From: Eustoma russellianum
Lineage: Eukaryota > Streptophyta > Magnoliopsida > Gentianales > Gentianaceae
Direction of reading: 5' to 3'
DNA length: 64,000 nucleotides
Assembly: GCA_036186865.1 (NCBI GenBank)
Contig: AP025074.1
Coordinates: 6,810,877 to 6,874,876, forward strand
In this document: positions 56,401 through 64,000 of the stretch, one piece after another
Layout: each line of letters starts with the position of its first letter
How positions within the stretch are numbered: the first letter of the stretch is position 1
The notes under the pieces: generated by a model
Databases searched by the model: none
Told to the model about the DNA's origin: nothing
Seen by the model: only the letters and a program-made list of their open reading frames with translations
Program-made: the position numbers and the translations under genes

Positions 56401-57372
56401 AACCTCTAAGAACCTTTTTTCAGCCTCCTTTTCCTTAGGATCTGAATGGTTCTTCTTCATCCTCTTAGCATCCTCATAAACTTTATGTGGAGACAATGCA
56501 TGTAACTTAAACTTTTTGCCATTAAAAGTAAAAGCATACATGTTCAATCTACCATCATAAATAACATGCTTGTCAAACTGCCAAGGTCTACCTAACAAAA
56601 TATGACTAGCATGCATAGGAGCTACATCACACAAAATTTCATCTTTGTAGCCGCCAATAGATAAAGAAATCAGAACTTGTTTAGACACATGAATCTCACC
56701 ACAATCATTTAGCCAAGATAACCTATAGGGATGGGAATGATCAATCATAGGTAAATCTAGCTTTCTAACAAGTTCAATACTTGCAACATTAGCACAAGAA
56801 CCACTATCAATAATTAAAGTGCAAGTTTTGCCTTTTACCAAACAATGGATGTGGAAAATGTTCTCCCTTTGCAAGCTTTCTTCTTCTTCCTTCATGTGTG
56901 CACTTAAGGCTTTTCTTACCACAAGAAAGTCCTTATAAGCACCCTCTTCATCACTCTTTATCTCTTCAGCTGAGTCCTCTTGGTATTCTTCCTTTGTGGC
57001 TTCTTCTTCCTCCTCTTCTGAATAGAATTCATTTGTTTCCTCAAGGTACAACACTTTCTTGGCGTTAGGGCAGTCCCTTGCATAATGTCCTCTCCCTCTA
57101 CATTTAAAACACTCAATCTCCCTTGTTCTTGGAGGGTTTGCGGTTGCTTTGCCTTTGCTTTTGTCATTTTGACCTAGATTTGCACCGTTGGTCCTTTGAG
57201 TGAAGTGTGGCTTATTTGGAGGGTTAGGGCTGTTTTGGCCGAGGGTGTTTGAACTTGGCCGTGCTCCTCCATTGCCATTAGACCTAGGCTGCACTTTAGA
57301 AAAAGAAGAAGCATTAGTTCTAAAACCAAATCCACTAGTAGAAGAACGTACCTTTAACTGCCGCTCAATCAA
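53263..57372 (-). CDS. pol: Gypsy C Pol (with Gag nucleocapsid), intact frame
   Basis: 1369 codons, open from a TTG at the gag deletion point, so the true start lies in the gag frame. In order: CCHC knuckle C88/C91/H96/C101 (CFKCRGRGHYARDC), Glu-rich linker, aspartic protease DSG at 189-191, RT with YFDD at 608-611, RNase H from D757 (ECDASGVGIGAVL) to DALSRR at about 862, integrase zinc motif (H938, C975/C978), core D1007, D1068, E1104 (DX35E), GPY/F-type module, and a tail DSRANPFEEGG...GPLTRSQTKR that runs through the polypurine tract into the LTR. The tail resembles CRM chromoviruses. No inactivating change seen in pol itself. Confidence 0.93.
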   Translation of the reverse strand: MIERQLKVRSSTSGFGFRTNASSFSKVQPRSNGNGGARPSSNTLGQNSPNPPNKPHFTQRTNGANLGQNDKSKGKATANPPRTREIECFKCRGRGHYARDCPNAKKVLYLEETNEFYSEEEEEEATKEEYQEDSAEEIKSDEEGAYKDFLVVRKALSAHMKEEEESLQRENIFHIHCLVKGKTCTLIIDSGSCANVASIELVRKLDLPMIDHSHPYRLSWLNDCGEIHVSKQVLISLSIGGYKDEILCDVAPMHASHILLGRPWQFDKHVIYDGRLNMYAFTFNGKKFKLHALSPHKVYEDAKRMKKNHSDPKEKEAEKRFLEVLKKERRSLAEATNSSAKGTQPTAQISPPSPTVQTLSQASTSQISHPPKKHAFFAKSREVTHALYDNKTVLVMLYKDSVECLFSKNDLPSTLPSGVVSLLEEFADLFPEEEPHGLPPLRGIEHHIDFIPGAVLPNRPAYRANPEETKEIQRQVEELLAKEKVRESMSPSAVPVILVPKKDGTWRMCTDCRAINKITVKYRYPIPRLDDMLDMLHGSRWYTKIDLKSGYFQVRIREGDEWKTAFKTKFGLYEWLVMPFGLTNAPSTFMRLMNEVLRAFIGKFVVVYFDDILIYSKTLEEHLDHIRAVFEKLRKEKLYANFMKCSFCLDKVVFLGFVISSAGIEMDQDKVKSILEWPTPKSVGEVRSFHGLAGFYRRFVKDFSTVAAPLNEIVKKEVGFHWGEAQQRAFDELKRRLTTAPILKLPNFDDTFEIECDASGVGIGAVLTQGKHPIAYFSEKLKGAALNYPTYDKELYALVRSLQTWQHYLQPKEFVIHTDHESLKYLKSQGKLNKRHAKWVEFIEQFPYVIKYKQGKDNIVADALSRRYTLITKLSSHLLGFEFVKELYKDDSDFASIYDACIDSPFGKFYLHDGYLFKEKRLCIPKGSMRELLVKEAHGGGLMGHFGVFKTLETLKEHFFWPHMKSDVAKACSSCITCRQAKSKTQPHGLYTPLDVPSAHWEDISMDFVLGLPRSKGGRDSVFVVVDRFSKMAHFIACHKVDDASYIANLFFKEVVRLHGMPKTIVSDRDSKFLSHFWRVLWSKLGTKLLFSTTAHPQTDGQTEVVNRTLSQMLRALIQSNLKNWEECLPHIEFAYNRVVHSGSLYSPFEVVYGFLPHSPLDLLPIPIDERTSMDGKQRAEMIKKLHEKVKLQLERKNKQYAKQANKHRKDVVFYPGDLVWLHLRKERFPKERKSKLMPRGDGPFKVIQKVGPNAYVLDLPPDRYGSVSNTFNVSDLSPFEHFYLDDSRANPFEEGGIDEAEEQPPNEELAQGALNHKGPLTRSQTKRNNCLQLGFQLGFDVGSFLTKHVQDEPMDVPPKWVLIVELKN

Positions 57373-57941
57373 ATCAAGGCATATTCCAAGAACTCTATAC
57401 TGGCATATCTCACTTTTTGCAACTCGGTATAGTTGGTATAGGAAAAGATCATGTCAACTTTTCTCTCCCACTCAATGTAGGCTTCAGGGTCACTTTTACC
57501 ATAAAAGGGTGGAATGTTTATTTTGGTTTTCAAATAATCATCCTCTTGAGGCACATACCTCCTAGGTTGCATTCGGACTTGAGGCCTTGGGTATACCTCC
57601 TCAACCTCTTCCTCTTCATAGTAGTCATTCCATTCCTCCCTAACAGGTTGTTGTCTCATTCCGTGTCTCCTATCTCCTCTACCCCTTGCTCCTCCTCTAC
57701 CTCCCATGATTGTGGATCCCTTAGGTTCAGTTCCACGGGATGTTTGGCCTTGGTTTTGAACTGGGGGCTGTTCTTGGGTAGGAGGTGTGTTGGATGTCAT
57801 CCTTGCTTCCCACTCATCCAACCTAGATTGCATGGTACTAAGCATTTGTGCCATCTTTTCCATGGAAAATTCCACTTTGTCTCCTCCTCCTTGGGTACTG
57901 TTTGAACCATCCATGGCAACCTGAAACACTTTCACAAACAA
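57369..57941 (-). pseudogene. gag: Gypsy C Gag N-terminal part, truncated by deletion
   Basis: 190 codons; the likely start is the internal MDGSN (residue 10 of the open frame). A Gln/Pro-rich start, GGRGGARGRGDRR patch, then the beginning of the capsid domain (INIPPFYGKSDPEAYIEW, YTNYTELQKVRYAS) up to YALI and a stop. In D the same point continues WWEQLK; C rejoins at ERQLKV after losing about 110 codons and the frame. The capsid C-terminal half is therefore missing, and Gag and Pol are in different frames. The deletion point has a TTGATT repeat. Confidence 0.88.
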
Positions 57942-59107
57942 GAAAAGAAGAAAACTAACACAAGAAACAAAGGTGAGTTGTTAGTGAAAACAAAAAGGAA
58001 AACGAAAATCTGTTTGGCCTTTTTGTCCTCCCTTGTTTTCTCTCAATTGTTCAAGTGTTTTTCCTTGGCCAATCTTGAGCTAGAACCTCTTAAGGCAAGT
58101 CCCTAATCGGCTAACCACAATCTTTTTGTTTTTCTGTCCTTGCAATCTTCTTTTGCCTTCAAAAACACCAATTGATCACAAGTGGTAAAACAGCTTCAAG
58201 AAATTTAGAGCACAATTTTTAAACACACTTAATAACTATGATTCAAAGAAACAAGAAACCAAAAGTGATGTAGTTGGCTGAACCAAAGAATTGCTAGGGG
58301 TTGTCCTGGGCAATCTTTAATTAAACCAACTTATGCAATATCAAATGCAAGTTCTTTGATTGATAGTATGAATGCGTATCCAAGGTTGAGAATTGAAGGT
58401 TTTATGTGTGTTGTTTTGGGGCAAACACACGGTTTTGTTTTGCTTTTGTCAACTTGGATAGTAGATGCAAAAAAAGAATGGAACTTTTGTACAAAAGGAA
58501 CTTCTGTTCTCTTCCTTTCTTTGTGCACTTCTTTTTGTTGCTTTTGTGCACGTTTTCTTTGCTTCTATTTTCCTCTTTTTTTTTTTTTTTTGACGTTCAA
58601 AGCAGCCTTGATGCAACTTTTGTTTGCTTTTGCGAGAATCAGTTGTGTATGCTCGAAAGATGATCCTTTTTGTGTTTGTATGGATGTGTAGTAGAACAAA
58701 GATTTTCCTTGGATACCAATACAACCAAAACAAACAAACTTGTATTCAATATCACACAAGCAAATTTAATTAAAAGCTTCGATAACAACAAGGTATTTGA
58801 CTCAAAGGTAGCTTCTTTTAGGCCTTGGACTGATTTTTTAGATGGAGTTAAATTCTATTCAATGCAAACAACAATGATCCTATGATTAAGTGTGTTAAAG
58901 ATGAGATCTTTAATGATAGGTGATCAATATTGATGCAAAAGTAGAAGCCTTTTTTTTTGTGGTTTTCGTTGGACTGAAGAAAAGAACAATCTTTGTTTTT
59001 GTTTTGATGAAATGAAGCAAAAGATCAATTTTTTTTTTGAATGATTGAGAATAATAAGAATGACACAAATGACACAAGAAAGATATTTGAGATGAAGATA
59101 AACGAGA
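57942..59107 (-). other. Leader of gypsy C, non-coding
   Basis: A/T-rich with poly-T runs (58577-58592, 58949-58957, 59029-59038). ORFs at 58331-58759 read across these runs and have no domain. Similar to the leaders of F and G. Confidence 0.75.
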
Positions 59108-59119
59108 GCTCTGATACCA
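59108..59119 (-). other. Primer-binding site of gypsy C
   Basis: GCTCTGATACCA, two bases from the 5' LTR at 59122. Confidence 0.95.
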
Positions 59120-59121
59120 CT

Positions 59122-60524
59122 TGATACGAATATGGTTCGTATGATGATGTTGTCCCGATCTTTCTTCACTCTCCAAACGTCCCTCAAGCCTTGAATGTGA
59201 TGGACAATGGTGCCAAGCAACCACCTTCCTTTCAAGCCTCCAAATCCGTTTGGATTTATGTGTTTCAATCCGTCCAATCCAACCAGTCACTCCTAATCCT
59301 TGGATTGTGGATCACCAACAAGGAACACACAATCCTTAATTGGGTCTAGCCTTGGTTTAGATATGTGTAAACCAAAGGAAAAACACAAACTTTTATTCAA
59401 GAAACTCAAGAACAAAAGATAATACAAAACCGTAGGGTTTTTAGTCTCAAAGATGAAAAATAGTCTAACTATCAAAAGAAATGCTAAGTGATCAATATAT
59501 TTGATTACAAGTCTTCTTGGCCACTCCCACCAAAACGGCTAGGGCATCTTGGAATTTCCATGTTGGCGCCACTTCCTTCCTTGAGATGCAAAATTCTGAA
59601 TTTGTTATTTTAGGTAAGCTTCTCTCTCTTGGCAAATCCACAATTATTGTCTCAATCACCAATTATTGCATTATTAATCATCCTTCTAGAACTTGTCTTG
59701 TGCATCCATTTGCCCTCACACGCCATTCAGCCTTCCTTTTGTCACAAGATCTAATTTTGGTAACTTTCTCTTACTTGAATTATCTCCTTAATTGCTCCAA
59801 ATCTTCAATTATGACTCCATAATTCATTCCAATCATCCCAATCTGATTTACGACATTATAGAAGGTCTCTTAATTGCATTTGATCATGCTAGGCGGCTGC
59901 CACTCTCTTCAAGAAAACCGAAAACCCTAAGTTGCACACTTGGGCTTGTTTTGGACTTCTTCCTTGCAACTCTTGTAACTATTTTTGTGGACTGATTTTG
60001 ACAAAACCCAAAACATGAAAGATGCTCTAAATTAAATCTACTTCAAGGTCCAGCTGGTTCCATGCACGCCCAATCTCACTTGAAAGCCCAAAATCACAAA
60101 ACAGCCTTGTATGGACAAGCTTGGTCCAAATCTGAGAAGCCTTCCTTTCCAAAGCTCAAGGCGTTTGATCCAAGACCTGTAACACCTACAAATCACACTC
60201 ATACACCAAACATAAGTATTCTAAACAAACTTTAAAAGAAGCAAACGAAAAGACAACTAAACGCCACAGAAACGGCACCAACAAACGGACTGAAAATCAT
60301 TGGATAATCAGTTCTTAAGCTCAACAATGAGCACCCATTTAGGAGGAACATCCATTGGTTCATCTTGCACATGTTTGGTTAGAAAGGAGCCAACATCAAA
60401 ACCAAGTTGAAAACCAAGTTGAAGACAATTATTCCTCTTGGTTTGGCTCCTTGTCAAAGGCCCCTTATGGTTAAGGGCACCTTGTGCAAGCTCCTCATTA
60501 GGGGGCTGCTCCTCAGCCTCATCA
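59122..60524 (-). repeat. 5' LTR of gypsy C (1403 bp)
   Basis: Same length as the 3' LTR. 60308-60524 is a non-functional copy of the pol tail. The interrupted D gag-pol frame reads about 25 codons into it before stopping at 60454. Confidence 0.93.
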
Positions 60525-60529
60525 GATTA

Positions 60530-62061
60530 ATTAAAGGTAACTCAAGTTTCCTAACAAGTTCAAAACTTGCAACATTGGTACATGAACCGGAGTCAATGAT
60601 TAAAGTGCAGACTTTCTTTTTAACCATACAGTGAATGTGGAATATGTTCTCTCTTTGTATGTCAGGTTCTTCAGTTTTAATTTGGGCACTTAGAGCTCGA
60701 CGGACAACTAAGAACTCTTTTGTTTCACACTCATTAGTCTCTTCACTAATCCCTTCTTCTTCCTCACATGTTTGTTCAATTTCATTATTTTCCTCACTCT
60801 CTTCCAATTCTTCCTCAGAATAATACTCATTAGACTCTTCAATAAACATGATGCGTTTAGGGTTGGGACATTGATTAGCAAAATGACCTTTTCCTAAGCA
60901 TTTAAAACATTGAATATCACGAGCCTTAACATTAGGCGTACCTTCCACCTTGGCTTTGCCTTTATCAGTGATTGGAAGCTTTGGACGATTTTGGATGTTC
61001 TGGGTTGATTTTTCTTGGAATCCACGGCCTTGACCTTGTTGTGGACGGAAAGGCGTCCTGGGCTGTGTTCTAGGAAAACTCAAAGGATTAGTCCGAAAAG
61101 AAGGGTTAGAAGTTTTTACCTTCAATTGTCTTTCCACTTTCTCAGCAATGTGAACCATAGAAGCCAGATCGGAGTAAGGTGTAAGTTCCACCTTAAATGC
61201 AATCTCTTTGTTCAAACCAGCTAGAAATCTAGCCATTGTGGCTTCCTCAGCTCCTTCTATGTTAGCCCTGGTAAGCAGATGTTCTAATTCTTTATAAAAT
61301 TCATCAACAGATCTATTACCTTGAGAAAGTTGTTGCAATTTCTGGAAAATGCTTCTTTCATAGGAAGGAGATATGAATCTCTTCCTCATCTCTTGTTTCA
61401 GTTCGGACCAAGTAACAACAGGGGGCTGTCTTGTTCTTCTCCTGGTGTTCTTCAATTGTTCCCACCAAAGTAAAGCATAATCTACAAATTCAAAAGTTGC
61501 ATACCGTACTTTGGCCAATTCAGAATAGTTAGTGCAAGAATACATATGATCTACTTTTGTTTCCCATTGCAGATAAGCTTCAGGATCACTTTTCCCTTGG
61601 AAGGAGGGTATTGTCAGTTTAGTAGTAATGAACTCTTCTTCAAGATGTTCATCTCTATCAGGCTGACGTTCATCATACCGTTCTTCCGGATAGTGTTCTT
61701 CATTGTACTCAGGGAGATAATCAAATCTCTCCTCAAAAGAAATGTTTCTACGACCACCATTACTACCTCGACCTCTACCTCTACCTCTAACTGATGTGAC
61801 TTTTCTACGTTCAACATGAGACTCATTACCATAAGAGGTGCCTTCTTGAAAAGGTATACTAGGTTCCTTTTGATCTGAGGTTGGCTTTTCTACTTTGCTT
61901 ATCCCTTGTTTGTTATCCTCTATGTCACTTCTCATTAAACCAAACTGATTAACAAGGAAAGTGAGTGTTTGCTGTATATTCTCTAGGGTAACAGGGACTG
62001 GGGATGGGACAAGAGTAGATGGGGACGGGGATGGTGCATTATCTTTCTGTTGGGGACCCAT
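60530..62061 (-). pseudogene. gag: Gypsy D Gag and protease, interrupted by gypsy C
   Basis: Starts MGPQQKD at 62061. Pro/Ser-rich start, RGRGRGRG patch, capsid domain (WWEQLKNTRRRTRQPPVV, FYKELEHLLTRANIEGAEE), CCHC knuckle CFKCLGKGHFANQC complete (unlike B), Glu-rich linker in frame, then protease TLIIDSGSCTNVAS to KLELPLI, where gypsy C enters. Gag and Pol form one continuous frame here, which shows that the two-frame state of B and C is secondary. This is the only undamaged gag in the window. The frame continues into C's LTR and stops at 60454. Confidence 0.9.
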
Positions 62062-63815
62062 GATTCAGAAAACAATCTCAAAAGCCAATTAAAATATTGA
62101 CAAGATGCAAATACTCTACTTTATGTTGACAATTGTTCAAAACAACAATTTGGACTATTTCTCCTAAGGATTCAAGAAAATCACAGAAGTCAAATTGTTG
62201 TTTTGGCTGAATGAAATCTACGGGGTTGTTTAAGACAATCCCTTAATTTACTTTACAGCATATGCAATTATCAATTGAAGTAAAGTGAAAGTAAAAGCAC
62301 ACAAACAAAGTGTCAGCAAGGGTTTGCTTTATAAACTTTCAATATTTCAAAACTACAACACTTTGGTTCTTTTGGGCACTTTCTTTCTTTTTAGCTTTGC
62401 GCAGGAATTTTCCTTTTGCAATGTTCAATTTTGGGCTTTTCCTCACTTTTCTTTCTTGTGCAATTCTCTCTTGTCTTGCCTCTTACTTGTTGACAAATAT
62501 TGGCTTTTCTCTCGCGTATTTCTCAATCAAGCTTAATTTTCTTTCTTTGGAGGGGTTTGCTTGATTGTTGTGAGACTACTCGTCACGGCCTACATGAGTC
62601 ATTGCTCACGGCCTTTAATTGCACAAGGTTTGTTGTATTTGGAATTTGAAAGTTTCTCGTACACAACACGGCTAAACACTATGTAGTGAGAATTCAATTC
62701 ACAATTACAACAAGTTCAAATTGAATATAGTGCAAGGTACGTTCAGAAATTGATCTAAAACAACAATTGGATAGCTCTTTAACAGTGTGGGGCTTAAACA
62801 ATTCCTAACTTCCAGAATGTATCTAAGTCCAACAAGTTGTTTGAAACAATTGAAATCAACAAAAAGATATAGCTATTAGCATTCACCAAGATTTCAAATG
62901 AGCTTTAAAGAGTTGTTTAAACACACGGTTTTGGCACTTGTTTTTCTGTTTTTGATGCAAATGATCTAACTAATCTTAAGATAGCTAAATGCAACTTAGT
63001 TGTTTCTAAATGCAATTTATAAGGGCTGATTACTATAACACTAATGGAAATCAGTTTTGATGCAAACTAACTAACTTGTTTTGTTTTTTTAAGTTATCTA
63101 TTCTACTTGTTTTTGTTTTGGTTTTCGTTTGTATGATGCAATCGGTTTCTAAGCTAGATGATACTAGATGCAAGTGTTTATGTATTCAACACAACAAACG
63201 TGTATCAACTAGAGACTAGGCAGCATACATAGCTAACTAAAACTACCCTTTTTTGTTCTTAGTTTTCGGATTTGCTTGTGCTAAACTAAACAACCAACTA
63301 AACCTTTAATCTATGTTGCAAACTACTCTAACTAAGCTAAATAAGGCAGCAAATAAAACGTCTAAAACAGATTGCACACAACTACTAAAAACAGAATTTA
63401 ATGACTTGATTATAAACTAAACTACCAACTAATCTATTTTGTGTTCAAAGTTTTCTGTTTTAAGGACTCATTTAAACTACCGTTTAAACTTCTAGATTAG
63501 GACCTAATGAACATTGTCTAAGCTAGATTGAACAAGAACAACAAGTTTCACACGGTTTTGATCTAAACTACACAAACAGATTCTAATAACACTTAAGTCT
63601 AGTCTAAGTTCTTTTTGTGGTGTTTCGGTTTTTGCTACTAAAAACTAAGTTACCAAACTATTGTAAACTATCTAATAATCACTTCAAAACATAAACTAAC
63701 TACCTAAACTAACAGACTCTAAACGGACATAAAAAAACAGTTCACTACACGATTTGGGCAGCATCATTCATATGCAAGTTTAAACAATGTAAACATGAAT
63801 AGAAGACTAACCAAC
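62062..63815 (-). other. Leader of gypsy D, non-coding
   Basis: Matches the leader of gypsy B in reverse (for example 'aacaacaatttggactatttctcc' against 25096-27026), with small indels. Poly-T near 63085. ORFs at 62285-62564 are chance frames. Confidence 0.8.
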
Positions 63816-63827
63816 GCTCTGATACCA
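63816..63827 (-). other. Primer-binding site of gypsy D
   Basis: GCTCTGATACCA, two bases from the LTR start TGATGAGCC at 63830. Confidence 0.95.
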
Positions 63828-63829
63828 AT

Positions 63830-64000
63830 TGATGAGCCAAATGAAGGCTAGAAAAACGTTCCTATGACTTTGTCTTCTACTCCAAACTGATTTGAATCTC
63901 AGCTATGGCAAAGAACATCACAATGACACCCCTTGAACTGTAACCGTTTGTTCTTGGCTCAATTTATGCCAACACCTCTTCCTCTTTGGCATTCCAACAC
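63830..64000 (-). repeat. 5' LTR of gypsy D, cut by the window end
   Basis: Starts TGATGAGCCAAATGAAGG, the reverse of the B LTR end CTTCGTTTGGCTCATCA; only the first 171 bases are visible. Confidence 0.9.

Larger units (their letters stand above)
52077..60524 (-). mobile_element. Gypsy C: nearly complete CRM-like element, TSD GATTA
   Basis: 8448 bp with two 1403-bp LTRs (52077-53479 and 59122-60524). I counted four differences between the LTRs (for example TACGT/TTCGT at 52091 and CTAATTT/CTGATTT near 52947), so insertion is recent. GATTA stands at 52072-52076 and 60525-60529. Pol is a single 1369-codon frame that ends inside the 3' LTR; gag has an internal deletion. It lies within gypsy D in the same orientation. 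Confidence 0.95.
50786..64000 (-). mobile_element. Gypsy D: element of the B family, split by gypsy C, left end lost
   Basis: Minus strand. Right to left: 5' LTR (63830 onward, leaving the window), primer-binding site, leader, gag-protease (60530-62061), gypsy C insertion (52077-60524), RT (50786-52076), then truncation at LTR fragment H. Coding sequence and leader closely match gypsy B. RNase H, integrase and the 3' LTR are missing. Confidence 0.85.

Noticed and set aside
58331..58759. Several overlapping ORFs near poly-T runs
   Set aside because: Low-complexity leader of gypsy C; frames arise from T/A runs.

Overview
The window is plant nuclear DNA made entirely of nested LTR retrotransposons. 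I found no host gene, no structural RNA gene and no CRISPR array. The evidence for a plant is the primer-binding site TGGTATCAGAGC (complementary to the 3' end of plant initiator tRNA-Met) next to each complete LTR, 5-bp target-site duplications (TSDs), LTRs bounded by TG...CA, and Ty1/copia and Ty3/gypsy polyproteins of plant type. The Ty3/gypsy elements look like CRM-type chromoviruses because pol runs through the polypurine tract into the 3' LTR. That makes a centromeric or pericentromeric location plausible but not proven.

Layout. 1-2884: remains of two minus-strand gypsy elements (an LTR of family E inside the leader of family F). 2885-44615: a decayed plus-strand gypsy pol (element A) cut by two large insertions. 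The first, 3084-23490 (TSD GAATG), is a chimera: a SIRE-like copia element (copia-1, +) joined to a 235-bp miniature-retrotransposon tail. Copia-1 is itself split by copia-2 (-, 8401-18917, TSD ATTGA). The second, 23762-43868 (TSD ATACT), is gypsy B (+), split by copia-3 (-, 30506-41315, TSD AGAGA). 44616-50785: old LTR and leader fragments (A, G, a plus-strand LTR, E, H) and a broken integrase of E. 50786-64000: gypsy D (-, same family as B), split by gypsy C (-, 52077-60524, TSD GATTA); D's 5' LTR runs off the window.

How the parts work. In each copia element an LTR promoter (TATAAATAG) drives a gag (zinc knuckle, coiled coil, Tyr/Arg-rich tail) and a pol (protease, integrase, reverse transcriptase, RNase H). 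In gypsy the order is protease, reverse transcriptase, RNase H, integrase. Pol is open in copia-2, copia-3 and C, and apart from the nested insertion in copia-1 and B. Yet gag is damaged in every copy except D: frameshift in copia-2; one shared in-frame deletion in copia-1 and copia-3; frameshift and zinc-knuckle mutation in B; deletion in C. This suggests elements that depend on Gag supplied in trans.

Most unusual points: a conserved 92-nt intron-like segment separating gag from pol in all three copia copies; the shared gag deletion marking a transposing gag-minus subfamily; the copia/miniature chimera carrying one TSD at its two outer ends; and an array of AACGG(C/T)(C/T)A motifs in the copia U3.
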